A stretch of DNA of 64,000 nucleotides from Prosapia bicincta (GCA_036971475.1 JBAIZL010000004.1:65446900-65510899), one strand, 5' to 3'; positions 10,511 through 22,732 are shown, counted from the first letter of the stretch. Numbers and translations: made by a program. Notes: generated by a model from the sequence alone, not told the origin.

Positions 10511-11715
10511 TTACCTAGCAGTTGCCTGAGTCCGCAAAGCAGCCCCAAGACTAGAGAGCCCCTTGAACGTGGCCTGTCTCAGCCTCACATTCACCCTCAG
10601 GTTGTTGTTCCGCAGTGCCATGAGGGAACCCTCTCCTATATACAGGATAAGGGTAAGACCTGCATCCTCCCTTTTCCTAACAATCATCTTCCAAGTATCC
10701 TGAACTATCCCAGGGTTCTGGGTTTTGACCACCTTCAGGATCTCTTCCGGCTCCTTGTCATTGTAGGGTTTGGGCACCCACATTGAAACTTTTGCAATGC
10801 AAAAGATCTCCTTATGTGGCCCTGCCCTCAACTTTACCCCCTCACTCAGGGTGAAGGTTGGCAGGACCCGAAGGACACACTCCAGGCTCTCCCGTGAGGA
10901 GCATACAACATTTAGAGCCCCCCTCTCTAAGTATGCTGTCCTGAACCCTCTATCCCCACTCTCCGTCTCAACGGACAGCAGTTCTGAGAAGAACAGCTCC
11001 ACCAGCTTCAACTCCATCTCTTCCGAGAGTTGTCTCTCTGGGTAACTAACTGGGACAATGGCTAGCTTTTGCCGAAGGGTATCGCCGTATGGGCCCGGTG
11101 ACACTGCAGCATCCCCCCTTGTCCCAGCTTCACTTTCTTCTTTCCTCCATCCACTGGAGAGGGATTGGACGTCGAACTTCTAGGCCTTTTGGGCGTGCTG
11201 GGGTTTGGTGCTCTTGGTTGATTGCTTCTCTGTTGCACCTCCCTCCTCACAACGTCCAAGCCCTGGACTTTGACAAGCTCGGCTCGGTTTTGGCCTCCCC
11301 TACGTTTTGTCAGGATTATTGGCCCTCCCGCTGCTCTCGCCTGTTCTCTTCGGAGCCGCCTTTTGGCCGCTCCACTCATACGCTTTCTCCGTAAAGAAAG
11401 CGTGCTCAACTCTACAGCCATATCAATGGTTTCTGCAGTCGGCAGCTTGATAGCCGCCCTCGCACCCCCAGTGGTGGTTGCCGTTGACACATCTGCTACA
11501 GACTCACGGTTTGCCGTCTCATTGGCTCCCGCAGTCTGTGCAGTCTCAAAATACATTTTTGTATTAGTCTGGTCCATTAACTTCCCACGAGTGTGGGGGA
11601 AAGAACGGTCAACCAGAGCAGAGCCCCCACTGTCCTGGCAAGACAACATACAATGAGGTTTTGTCCGGTTCCTCAAAGGGATCGTGTGCGACTGCATTTT
11701 ATACCCTGCAGCCAT
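10511..11715 (-). pseudogene. LINE ORF1, DUF4780-like, split by a frameshift
   Basis: Two overlapping frames make up ORF1. The upstream part (11715-11062) holds a Ser/Thr/Ala-rich N-terminus, a strongly basic stretch with SLRRKRMSGAAKRRLRREQA and a Pro/Ser/Lys-rich linker. The downstream part (11104-10511) reads like DUF4780: GPYGDTLRQKLAIVPVSYP, a central CSSRESLECVL, then KVVKTQNPG, WKMIVRKRE and SLMALR. DUF4780 is known from ORF1-like proteins of arthropod retroelements; my assignment rests on remembered pattern only. The frame changes near 11062-11104, next to a C6 run. The real start may be an internal Met. The stop at 10513-10511 lies 8 nt before the ORF2 ATG, a spacing that would suit termination-reinitiation. 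No CCHC zinc knuckles are seen. Confidence 0.8.
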
Positions 11716-12130
11716 TCACCCATCGGCACGATGCCTTCCATCTTGGATTGGGTATTCAGTCACTGACCTTGAAGCCTACCCCAAGTTTAGGACATTATTA
11801 ACTGTTGCTCTTGGAGCGAACAGCCTGCTTTACTCTCTTTTGTTACAACTGTGTCGTTAGGGTAGTTTCCCGCCCATACTTCACTGCTGCATTGCCCTTG
11901 GAGAGTAGCATTGTGAGGACTTAATTCCCAACTACCCCAGTCTCCAGTCAGAGCAGTTATTTCTACCACACCCAACCAGTTGACTGACGAGGAGGGATAA
12001 TTGCTCACCTTTGAACCATTGCCTTGGTTATTCAGAAACCTTCCGGAATCCTTATTCACAAGTAACCCACATATCTGTAGGCCGTTCCACCTGTGGACCC
12101 GCCCGGTTGCTCAGGCCAGCTAGCCGGGAA
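11716..12130 (-). other. Probable LINE 5' leader
   Basis: GC-richer sequence upstream of ORF1, unlike the AT-rich DNA beyond about 12140. A 90-codon frame (12059-11787) has no recognised motif and is probably noncoding. An internal promoter is expected for LINEs, but I cannot point to one. Confidence 0.5.
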
Positions 12131-12824
12131 TATTATAACTACTATAACCGACAGTATAGACACCCAAAGCTGCAATACTAGATATCAATGAACTCATTAA
12201 AATAGTTTTATATCTTAAAACCTTATGTGCATATCGACGATTAGGTCATTATCACCAGAAGGAATAACTGTATTAGCATTCAATATAAACATTAGCTGGG
12301 GGGGGGATGAGATTTCCTTGTAACTTTATGCAGTATTAGACCCTGAAGATGGTGACCTGGCATCGAGATGTGCACTAGGATTCAATATATATAGCTTTGT
12401 TATTGAGTAGGTTATTTGGTAACTGAGCTTACTGTTAATTATATGAAATTAAGTAACAAAATGGGGCACTGTGAAGTGATTCATCCAGTTCTTTCGAAGA
12501 AATCAGAGAATTATATTTTACAATTTGTTCCTTATCAGAACCCGATTTTCAAACTCCCAAAATTTCTTGATTTTATAGTATAGCAGAAAATACATAAGGT
12601 AAGTGTAGGAACCTTTTGCCTGTTTTTACTGGACCTATTTTTCAAATTCAATAGCCCATAAAGTGGTCACACACTAGTCTTACAGACTAAGCAAACATTA
12701 ACCGAATGCTTGTGGTTTTTATGTTGTGTTAAAACTATCAACTCGTTTAAATTAGACTAGTCGAAATTCGAACATATTCTACACCCGCCCAAGTGCTACA
12801 CGTAAGAAACAAAAATATACAGCG

Positions 12825-12828
<4 letters not shown>
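12131..12828. other. Spacer with a single structured core
   Basis: AT-rich sequence without a gene. At 12343-12370 (plus) lies CTGAAGATGGTGACCTGGCA followed by TCGAGATG: a GATG/CATC hairpin and a decayed GAAA. It is followed by ATTCAATATATATAG. This is a single, degenerate copy of the core seen in the foldbacks. Confidence 0.5.

Positions 12829-12886
<58 letters not shown>
12829..12886. repeat. (CA)n(TA)n microsatellite
   Basis: A CA run of about 26 bases passes directly into a TA run of about 32 bases. Minus-strand frames through it are artefacts of the repeat. Confidence 0.97.
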
Positions 12887-12890
<4 letters not shown>

Positions 12891-13581
12891 TTGCCATCGC
12901 TGTTCGATTTCTAAATATATCAGCTGCCTCCTCTGAATCTCCTTAACGACTGCCTCCTTCTTCTCTATCATGTCTCTAATGCTTTTATTTTCCCTATATT
13001 CATCTAGATTTGACATGATTTCCTAAAAGCTTCCATTTCTACTGCTCTTGTCTGCTTGATACATTACCTATGTTTCTGTCCCGTACGTCAAGATACTCTT
13101 TATGGGAAGAACAATAGTAAAACAAAACATAGCTTTTTGCCCATTCAAAAACACAGTATATATGTGGATTTGTTATATGATAAACTCATATTATTCCGAC
13201 TTTTGAAATACGCAGTTAGTAAAATAATAGAAACAGAGTTTAGCACTTTAAATCTGATATCTTTATTTATTAGACGTTGCAAATGTGTCAATAAATCTGA
13301 AATATGACAAACGCTATGTTTTATGAAGGCCGTGTTTACTGTAATTGACTGGAGGCTTCGATCGCCGCCGATTCATTGCCTTCGTAATCGTACATCCATA
13401 AACAAAATCTTAATTCCTTTAGTTTATCTTTCTGCAGGTATAAGAAAATGTTTTCTTAGTTGTACCATTAACATTTCCACGTATTTGCACAAATACATTC
13501 TTGCGAATAAACAAAGTCAAAAATAGAAAATCTTATTGTAAAGGATAATGTGCAAGTTTATATAAATGTTAAATAATAACT
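12887..13581. other. Spacer without recognisable gene
   Basis: Two short plus frames (13056-13307, 13323-13526) show no domain, signal peptide or conserved motif. I regard both as chance. Confidence 0.45.
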
Positions 13582-13711
13582 TTTACATTAGTTTATGACA
13601 GTGAGACACTGATGAAGATCGCCTCGGAGCGGTTGGAAACGTGTTGTCGCTGTAAGTTTTTACAAATTTACAACAGAAATTAAAGTTCGGGTAATCATAA
13701 ACTAATGTAAA
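13582..13711 (+). repeat. Foldback element with CTGATGA core
   Basis: Perfect 17-bp inverted repeats TTTACATTAGTTTATGA (13582-13598) and its complement (13695-13711) enclose a core at 13609-13641. The core reads CTGATGA, a hairpin (AGATCGC/GCGGTTG with a 6-nt loop, one end mismatch and two wobbles), then GAAACG. Among all copies this has the spacing closest to a hammerhead ribozyme core. Confidence 0.6.
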
Positions 13712-14039
13712 TGTGATTAATTAAGTTTCCTCGAACGTAATGGAGTACACAATTCAAGAGATAAATGTTAAAGCGGTTAATTTTCATAAATATATGAGAG
13801 CACACACACACACACGAGCAGGATATATATAAACAGGATTATATGAACTAATTTAAATTTATTATGAATTTTGTAAAAACGTATTGCACTGATATTTTAA
13901 ATATTTCATGTTAGTGAATGGTTTCAAAATAATATTTACCTATTTTATGAAATATTTTGCTTTAGCTTAATTCTGAGTAAAAAGAAAAATATACAACTTT
14001 AAAAATACTTTAGATAAGAATAAACATATTCCATAAACG
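13712..14039. other. AT-rich spacer
   Basis: No gene seen. A short CA run lies at about 13801-13815. Confidence 0.5.
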
Positions 14040-14846
14040 TTACTGAAGCTAACATCAACTAAGCTTGCAACTAATGACCATTGTCAGAAGCTAATATTCA
14101 CTAAGCTTGCAACTAATGACCTTTGTCAGAAGCTAATATTTACCTAAGCTTGCAACTAATGACCTTTGTCAGAATCTAACATTCAACTAAGCTTGTAACT
14201 AATGACCTTTGTCAGAGGCTAATATTCACCTAAGCTTGCAACTAATGACCTTTGTCAGAAGCTAACATTCACTAAGCTTGCAACTAATGACCTTTGTCAG
14301 AAGTTAATATTCACCTAAGCTTGCAACTAATGACCTTTGTCAGAAGCTAACATTCAGCTAAGGTTGCAACTAATGACCTTTGTCAGAAGCTAACATTCAG
14401 CTAAGCTTGCAACTAATGACCTTTGTCAGAAGCTAAAATTTAGCTAAGCTTGCAACTAATGACCTTTGTCAGAAGTTAATATTCACCTAATCTTGCAACT
14501 AATGACCTTTGTCAGAAGCTAACATTCAACTAAGCTTACAACTAATGACCTTTTGTCAGAAGCTAACATTCAACTAAGCCAGAAGCTAACATTCAACTAA
14601 GCCAGAAGCTAACATTCAACTAAGCTCTGCAACTAATGACCTTTGTCAGAAGTTAATATTCACCTAAGCTTACAACTAATGACCTTTGTCAGAAGCTAAC
14701 ATTCAGCTAAGCTTGCAACTAATGACCTTTGTCAGAAGTTAATATTCACCTAAGCTTGCAACTAATGACCTTTGTCAGACGCTAATATTCACCTAAGCTT
14801 GCAACTTATGACCTTTGTCAGAAGCTAATATTCACCTAAGCTTCAC
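14040..14846. repeat. Tandem array, unit about 43 bp, about 18 copies
   Basis: The unit contains AAGCTTGCAACTAATGACCT, TTGTCAGAAG and CTAATATTCACCT, with a period of 42-44 bp (for example 14281 to 14324). Around 14570-14620 a shortened form lacking the middle is repeated twice (GCCAGAAGCTAACATTCAAC). The array ends about 100 bp before the 95-bp satellite, with no shared sequence. Confidence 0.93.
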
Positions 14847-14946
14847 CTAAGAAAAACAGTTTCTCCAACCCAATTGGACTGCAGGCCTATACTTCCAAAC
14901 AGGCAACATTTCCAAACTATATCTGCACAACACAAAGAAGACACAA

Positions 14947-17900
14947 TGGTAGAACAGCAAAGCCATCGTGTCTAAGGTAGATAAGAGATGTACGATTCTA
15001 TTGCACATGAAACTGACGGCGTGAAAGCTTTCCAGATACAAAGGTAGAACAGCAAAGCCATCGTGTCTAAGGTAGATAAGAGATGTACGATTCTATTGCA
15101 CATGAAACTGACGGCGTGAAAGCTTTCCAGATACAAAGGTAGAACAGCAAAGCCATCGTGTCTAAGGTAGATAAGAGATGTACGATTCTATTGCACATGA
15201 AACTGACGGCGTGAAAGCTTTCCAGATACAAAGGTAGAACAGCAAAGCCATCGTGTCTAAGGTAGATAAGAGATGTACGATGCTACTGTACATAAAACTG
15301 ACGGCGTGAAAGCTTTCCAGATACAAAGGTAGAACAGCAAAGCCATCGTGTCTAAGGTAGATAAGAGATGTACGATTCTATTGCACATGAAACTGACGGC
15401 GTGAAAGCTTTCCAGATACAAAGGTAGAACAGCAAAGCCATCGTGTCTAAGGTAGATAAGAGATGTACGATTCTATTGCACATGAAACTGACGGCGTGAA
15501 AGCTTTCCAGATACAAAGGTAGAACAGCAAAGCCATCGTGTCTAAGGTAGATAAGAGATGTACGATGCTACTGTACATAAAACTGACGGCGTGAAAGCTT
15601 TCCAGATACAAAGGTAGAACAGCAAAGCCATCGTGTCTAAGGTAGATAAGAGATGTACGATTCTACTGTACATGAAACTGACGGCGTGAAAGCTTTCCAG
15701 ATACAAAGGTAGAACAGCAAAGCCATCGTGTCTAAGGTAGATAAGAGATGTACGATTCTATTGCACATGAAACTGACGGCGTGAAAGCTTTCCAGATACA
15801 AAGGTAGAACAGCAAAGCCATCGTGTCTAAGGTAGATAAGAGATGTACGATGCTACTGTACATAAAACTGACGGCGTGAAAGCTTTCCAGATACAAAGGT
15901 AGAACAGCAAAGCCATCGTGTCTAAGGTAGATAAGAGATGTACGATGCTACTGTACATAAAACTGACGGCGTGAAAGCTTTCCAGATACAAAGGTAGAAC
16001 AGCAAAGCCATCATGTCTTAGGTAGATAAGAGATGTACGATTCTATTGCACATGAAACTGACGGCGTGAAAGCTTTCCAGATACAAAGGTAGAACAGCAA
16101 AGCCATCATGTCTTAGGTAGATAAGAGATGTACGATTCTATTGTACATGAAACTGACGGCGTGAAAGCTTTCCAGATACAAAGGTAGAACAGCAAAGCCA
16201 TCATGTCTTAGGTAGATAAGAGATGTACGATTCTATTGCACATGAAACTGACGGCGTGAAAGCTTTCCAGATACAAAGGTAGAACAGCAAAGCCATCATG
16301 TCTTAGGTAGATAAGAGATGTACGATTCTATTGTACATGAAACTGACGGCGTGAAAGCTTTCCAGATACAAAGGTAGAACAGCAAAGCCATCATGTCTTA
16401 GGTAGATAAGAGATGTACGATTCTATTGCACATGAAACTGACGGCGTGAAAGCTTTCCAGATACAAAGGTAGAACAGCAAAGCCATCATGTCTTAGGTAG
16501 ATAAGAGATGTACGATTCTATTGCACATGAAACTGACGGCGTGAAAGCTTTCCAGATACAAAGGTAGAACAGCAAAGCCATCATGTCTTAGGTAGATAAG
16601 AGATGTACGATTCTATTGCACATGAAACTGACGGCGTGAAAGCTTTCCAGATACAAAGGTAGAACAGCAAAGCCATCATGTCTTAGGTAGATAAGAGATG
16701 TACGATTCTATTGCACATGAAACTGACGGCGTGAAAGCTTTCCAGACACAAAGGTAGAACAGCAAAGCCATCATTCTAAGGTAGATAAGAGATGTACGAT
16801 TCTATTGCACATGAAACTGACGGCGTGAAAGCTTTCCAGACACAAAGGTAGAACAGCAAAGCCATCATTCTAAGGTAGATAAGAGATGTACGATTCTATT
16901 GCACATGAAACTGACGGCGTGAAAGCTTTCCAGACACAAAGGTAGAACAGCAAAGCCATCATTCTAAGGTAGATAAGAGATGTACGATTCTATTGCACAT
17001 GAAACTGACGGCGTGAAAGCTTTCCAGACACAAAGGTAGAACAGCAAAGCCATCATTCTAAGGTAGATAAGAGATGTACGATTCTATTGCACATGAAACT
17101 GACGGCGTGAAAGCTTTCCAGACACAAAGGTAGAACAGCAAAGCCATCATTCTAAGGTAGATAAGAGATGTACGATTCTATTGCACATGAAACTGACGGC
17201 GTGAAAGCTTTCCAGACACAAAGGTAGAACAGCAAAGCCATCATTCTAAGGTAGATAGGAGATGTACGATTCTATTGCACATGAAACTGACGGCGTGAAA
17301 GCTTTCCAGATACAAAGGTAGAACAGCAAAGCCATCATGTCTAAGGTAGATAAGAGATGTACGATTCTATTGCACATGAAACTGACGGCGTGAAAGCTTT
17401 CCAGATACAAAGGTAGAACAGCAAAGCCATCATTCTAAGGTAGATAAGAGATGTACGATTCTATTGCACATGAAACTGACGGCGTGAAAGCTTTCCAGAT
17501 ACAAAGGTAGAACAGCAAAGCCATCGTGTCTAAGGTAGATAAGAGATGTACGATGCTACTGTACATAAAACTGACGGCGTGAAAGCTTTCCAGATACAAA
17601 GGTAGAACAGCAAAGCCATCGTGTCTAAGGTAGATAAGAGATGTACGATTCTATTGCACATGAAACTGACGGCGTGAAAGCTTTCCAGACACAAAGGTAG
17701 AACATCAAAGCCATCATTCTAAGGTAGATAAGAGATGTACGATTCTATTGCACATGAAACTGACGGCGTGAAAGCTTTCCAGACACAAAGGTAGAACAGC
17801 AAAGCCATCATTCTAAGGTAGATAAGAGATGTACGATTCTATTGCACATGAAACTGACGGCGTGAAAGCTTTCCAGACACAAAGGTAGAACAGCAAAGCC

Positions 17901-20818
17901 ATCATTCTAAGGTAGATAAGAGATGTACGATTCTATTGCACATGAAACTGACGGCGTGAAAGCTTTCCAGACACAAAGGTAGAACAGCAAAGCCATCATT
18001 CTAAGGTAGATAAGAGATGTACGATTCTATTGCACATGAAACTGACGGCGTGAAAGCTTTCCAGACACAAAGGTAGAACAGCAAAGCCATCATTCTAAGG
18101 TAGATAGGAGATGTACGATTCTATTGCACATGAAACTGACGGCGTGAAAGCTTTCCAGATACAAAGGTAGAACAGCAAAGCCATCATTCTAAGGTAGATA
18201 AGAGATGTACGATTCTATTGCACATGAAACTGACGGCGTGAAAGCTTTCCAGATACAAAGGTAGAACAGCAAAGCCATCGTGTCTAAGGTAGATAAGAGA
18301 TGTACGATTCTATTGCACATGAAACTGACGGCGTGAAAGCTTTCCAGATACAAAGGTAGAACAGCAAAGCCATCGTGTCTGAGGTAGATAAGAGATGTAC
18401 GATTTTATTGCACATGAAACTGACGGCGTGAAAGCTTTCCAGACACAAAGGTAGAACTGCAAAGCCATCATGTCTTAGGTAGATAAGAAATGTACGATTC
18501 TATTGTACATGAAACTGACGGCGTGAAAGCTTTCCAGATACAAAGGTAGAACAGCAAAGCCATCATTCTAAGGTAGATAAGAGATGTACGATGCTACTGT
18601 ACATAAAACCGACGGCGTGAAAGCTTTCCAGATACAAAGGTAGAACAGCAAAGCCATCATGTCTAAGGTAGATAAGAGATGTACGATTCTATTGCACATG
18701 AAACTGACGGCGTGAAAGCTTTCCAGATACAAAGGTAGAACAGCAAAGCCATCATTCTAAGGTAGATAAGAGATGTACGATTCTATTGCACATGAAACTG
18801 ACGGCGTGAAAGCTTTCCAGATACAAAGGTAGAACAGCAAAGCCATCGTGTCTAAGGTAGATAAGAGATGTACGATTCTATTGCACATGAAACTGACGGC
18901 GTGAAAGCTTTCCAGATAGAAAGGTAGAACAGCAAAGCCATCATGTCTTAGGTAGATAAGAGATGTACGATTCTATTGCACATGAAACTGACGGCGTGAA
19001 AGCTTTCCAGATAGAAAGGTAGAACAGCAAAGCCATCATGTCTTAGGTAGATAAGAGATGTACGATGCTACTGTACATAAAACTGACGGCGTGAAAGCTT
19101 TCCAGATACAAAGGTAGAACAGCAAAGCCATCATGTCTTAGGTAGATAAGAGATGTACGATTCTATTGCACATGAAACTGACGGCGTGAAAGCTTTCCAG
19201 ATACAAAGGTAGAACAGCAAAGCCATCGTGTCTAAGGTAGATAAGAGATGTACGATTCTATTGCACATGAAACTGACGGCGTGAAAGCTTTCCATATACA
19301 AAGGTAGAACAGCAAAGCCATCATCTCTTAGGTAGATAAGAGATGTACGATTCTATTGCACATGAAACTGACGGCGTGAAAGCTTTCCAGATACAAAGGT
19401 AGAACAGCAAAGCCATCATTCTAAGGTAGATAAGAGATGTACGATTCTATTGCACATGAAACTGACGGCGTGAAAGCTTTCCAGATACAAAGGTAGAACA
19501 GCAAAGCCATCATGTCTTAGGTAAATAAGAGATGTACGATTCTATTGCACATGAAACTGACGGCGTGAAAGCTTTCCAGATACAAAGGTAGAACAGCAAA
19601 GCCATCATGTCTAAGGTAGATAAGAAATGTACGATTCTATTGTACATGAAACTGACGGCGTGAAAGCTTTCCAGATACAAAGGTAGAACAGCAAAGCCAT
19701 CATGTCTTAGGTAGATAAGAGATGTACGATTCTATTGCACATGAAACTGACGGCGTGAAAGCTTTCCAGACACAAAGGTAGAACTGCAAAGCCATCATGT
19801 CTTAGGTAGATAAGAGATGTACGATTCTATTGCACATGAAACTGACGGCGTGAAAGCTTTCCAGACACAAAGGTAGAACTGCAAAGCCATCATGTCTTAG
19901 GTAGATAAGAGATGTACGATTCTATTGCACATGAAACTGACGGCGTGAAAGCTTTCCAGATACAAAGGTAGAACAGCAAAGCCATCATGTCTTAGGTAGA
20001 TAAGAGATGTACGATGCTACTGTACATAAAACTGACGGCGTGAAAGCTTTCCAGATACAAAGGTAGAACAGCAAAGCCATCATGTCTTAGGTAGATAAGA
20101 GATGTACGATTCTATTGCACATGAAACTGACGGCGTGAAAGCTTTCCAGATACAAAGGTAGAACAGCAAAGCCATCATGTCTTAGGTAGATAAGAGATGT
20201 ACGATTCTATTGCACATGAAACTGACGGCGTGAAAGCTTTCCAGACACAAAGGTAGAACAGCAAAGCCATCGGGTCTAAGGTAGATAAGAGATGTACGAT
20301 TCTATTGCACATGAAACTGACGGCGTGAAAGCTTTCCAGACACAAAGGTAGAACAGCAAAGCCATCGTGTCTAAGGTAGATAAGAGATGTACGATTCTAT
20401 TGCACATGAAACTGACGGCGTGAAAGCTTTCCAGATACAAAGGTAGAACAGCAAAGCCATCGTGTCTTAGGTAGGTAAGAGATGTACGATTCTATTGCAC
20501 ATGAAACTGACGGCGTGAAAGCTTTCCAGATACAAAGGTAGAACAGCAAAGCCATCATGTCTAAGGTAGATAAGAGATGTACGATTCTATTGCACATGAA
20601 ACTGACGGCGTGAAAGCTTTCCAGATACAAAGGTAGAACAGCAAAGCCATCATGTCTTAGGTAGATAAGAGATGTACGATTCTATTGCACATGAAACTGA
20701 CGGCGTGAAAGCTTTCCAGATACAAAGGTAGAACAGCAAAGCCATCGTGTCTAAGGTAGATAAGAGATGTACGATCTATTGCACATGAAACTGACGGCGT
20801 GAAAGCTTTCCAGATACA
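14947..20818. repeat. Major satellite, 95/93-bp unit, about 62 copies
   Basis: The unit begins GGTAGAACAGCAAAGCCATC and contains GTAGATAAGAGATGTACGAT, TGAAACTGACGGCGTGAAAG and CTTTCCAGATACAAA. The period is exactly 95 bp (15041, 15136, 15231). Three variants of the segment after CCATC are seen: GTGTCTAAGG, ATGTCTTAGG and the 2-bp-shorter ATTCTAAGG (93-bp units). A second polymorphism is GATTCTATTGCACATG versus GATGCTACTGTACATA. Variants occur in blocks rather than at random. Every unit has an AAGCTT. Minus-strand frames through it are short and nonconserved. Confidence 0.98.
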
Positions 20819-21651
20819 ATGGACACGTTTATAAAAGTGTATAGAGGTACAGCAGAAATGTTACTTTGCATACAAAGGTGAATAGTGGAACCAGGTATCC
20901 CCTATACTGCTGATACTATGGTCAGCTGAACTGTGTGTCGCTCTCTGGGCACTAACGTCGTAATTAAACCCAGAGATGTTAAATGCAGAGCGTTATGATG
21001 AGATAAAGCTTTTCTAGACCCAATGATCCGGATATCATGGCTTGACCTTCTTACAGGCCTTACTTAAACTTCAGTGCTTTAGCTTACTCTATCGTTATTT
21101 GCCCCTTTTGGAGATTGCACAACGGTTGATCTGTGTTTCCATAGCTAACTTTGTATTGGTGGCTGAAAGATTGCCCTCTTCGCGATGGTTCCTCATTATC
21201 TCACCCTATTTAGTGCGGGAGATCTGTGTGCAGCACTAGACGAGGCAGCCTGTAAAGAGTTCAATGCTTACATCATCATCTCGGGTAACACGTATTGTGC
21301 GTTGGATAACGTCCATTCACTACAGTAACACCTTTCCTAATTATTATTAATTATTATTATTTTTTTGAGAAACAGAACAAAAAAGAAACACATTTGAATA
21401 ATAACAAAACTTGATTGTACTCATCAGCGGCTGGTAAATGTTGCTACGCAGATATATTCCAAGCAAAAAATATAACATTAGAAAATAAATATTCAATCAA
21501 TAATTATATTTTAACATACATACGTACATTATGTAATTAATGACCTTTCTAAACGATAGTGAAATAGATATTTTGGGCTCTTTTCAAACACGAATAACGA
21601 ATAAACGCAATAAATATACACAACTCACAACTATACAACTTTAATTTCATA
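20819..21651. other. Unique spacer after the satellite
   Basis: GC is somewhat higher around 20880-21300. The frame 21042-21239 (65 codons) is hydrophobic but has no recognisable motif. No gene call is possible from the sequence. Confidence 0.45.
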
Positions 21652-21740
21652 CGCGTTTCTATGGCTTGGGCCATCATCGTCAGTGATGCTACTACAAACA
21701 TTTGACTTGACTCATGATGATGACCTGAGTCAGCTTGAAA
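21652..21740. repeat. Inverted pair of structured cores
   Basis: On the minus strand 21683-21652 reads CTGACGATG, a hairpin ATGGC/GCCAT with a short loop, then AGAAACGCG. On the plus strand 21711-21740 a degraded partner reads CATGATGATGACCTGAGTCA then GCTTGAAA, with GATGAC/GTCA pairing. The two face outward, as in the longer foldbacks, but extended arms are not evident. Confidence 0.55.
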
Positions 21741-22456
21741 TTAGTTCCCTCGATAATTCTTTAATGACCAATTTCGATTAGGATTGCAATAATTAAAAGT
21801 GCTAAAACCTTTTTATCTCTCATATTTGAATTATTTGTCGCTTAGTGCAATTATTTGAGTCCATACTGGATGATTAGGTCTGTACATTTAGGTAGTAAGA
21901 GTTCAGTTAAAGTAAAGCCTAATCTACGGATTGGCAGTTATAATTAGCAGTCTAAATAAGTCGCCTTAGTTAAAACGAGCACTCGTTTGCACGGACGTCC
22001 TGCGGTCGTGAACGTTTCTATGGTTTTGATAGAATGTACCAATTACCTCAGCGGACATTTCAATCAATCCTCCTCGCTTCTATCCATCAAACACGTATTC
22101 CGCCCCAAAATCAATCACTCTGGCATCCGACCACCCTAGTTCTAAGTAGCTTCCAAAGTAACGATTACGTCAGCTTAATTTTGTGACGTAATCACTTCAT
22201 TACGGGTAACTAACCTTTTAGTCCGGAGAAATCGGAAATTCGTGTGCTAGACTCTACCTACAGCAAGCACTATTTGTAAATAGCCAAGTGTGACGTCATT
22301 TAATAGTTTAGCATGGGATAATATCAGTAAAAGTTATATTTCTCACCTATCTTATATTTGGCTCATCACTAAATACATTTCTCGTATTTACTGAAGTAGC
22401 TATAAAACTGTATTCATAGTTTATATACGTATATATTTATGCCTATCATAGGCAGG
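21741..22456. other. Spacer with a cluster of CRE-like sites
   Basis: No gene seen. Contains the TGACGT-type sites annotated separately and otherwise unremarkable AT-rich sequence. Confidence 0.45.
22163..22298. promoter_or_regulatory. Possible CRE/ATF (bZIP) site cluster
   Basis: GATTACGTCA (22163-22172) and its exact inverse TGACGTAATC (22184-22193) face each other 11 bp apart, and a full palindromic TGACGTCA lies at 22291-22298. These match the known binding site of CREB/ATF proteins. Three in 136 bp of AT-rich DNA is suggestive, but no adjacent gene is visible, so function is inference. Confidence 0.3.
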
Positions 22457-22493
<37 letters not shown>

Positions 22494-22732
22494 TCGCAAT
22501 ATGTTTTCTTGTGTATTAATAAAGAACAAAAGTCAAAATACAAATACAAGAATTATATTTGAATTTACAATTCAAAGCTTTTCGTTAGCTAACAGTACCA
22601 ACATCATCAGGAATATTAAACAATTCTGAATTGTTTAATATTCCTGATGATGTTGGTACTGTTAGCCAACGAAAAGCTTTGAATTGTAAATTCAAATATA
22701 ATTCTTGTATTTGTATTTTGACTTTTGTTCTT

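Larger units (their letters stand above)
6815..12130 (-). mobile_element. Degraded I-group (R1/LOA-like) non-LTR retrotransposon
   Basis: A complete-looking but dead LINE lies on the minus strand: 5' leader (about 12130-11716), ORF1 (11715-10511), ORF2 (10502-6902), a short 3' UTR (6901-6833) and a poly(A) tail seen as an 18-base T run at 6815-6832. ORF2 has endonuclease, reverse transcriptase, RNase H and a C-terminal zinc knuckle in that order, which is the I-group layout. GC is clearly higher than in the flanks. The 5' boundary is a guess, because I found no target-site duplication matching the sequence left of the tail. The element sits about 95 bp beyond the decayed edge of the 52-bp satellite. 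Confidence 0.93.

Noticed and set aside
11787..12059. A 90-residue minus-strand frame upstream of LINE ORF1 as an extra protein
   Set aside because: It lies in the probable 5' leader and resembles no known LINE protein.
14947..20818. 95-bp array as a CRISPR-like repeat/spacer array
   Set aside because: There are no distinct spacers; the whole unit repeats, and the context is eukaryotic.
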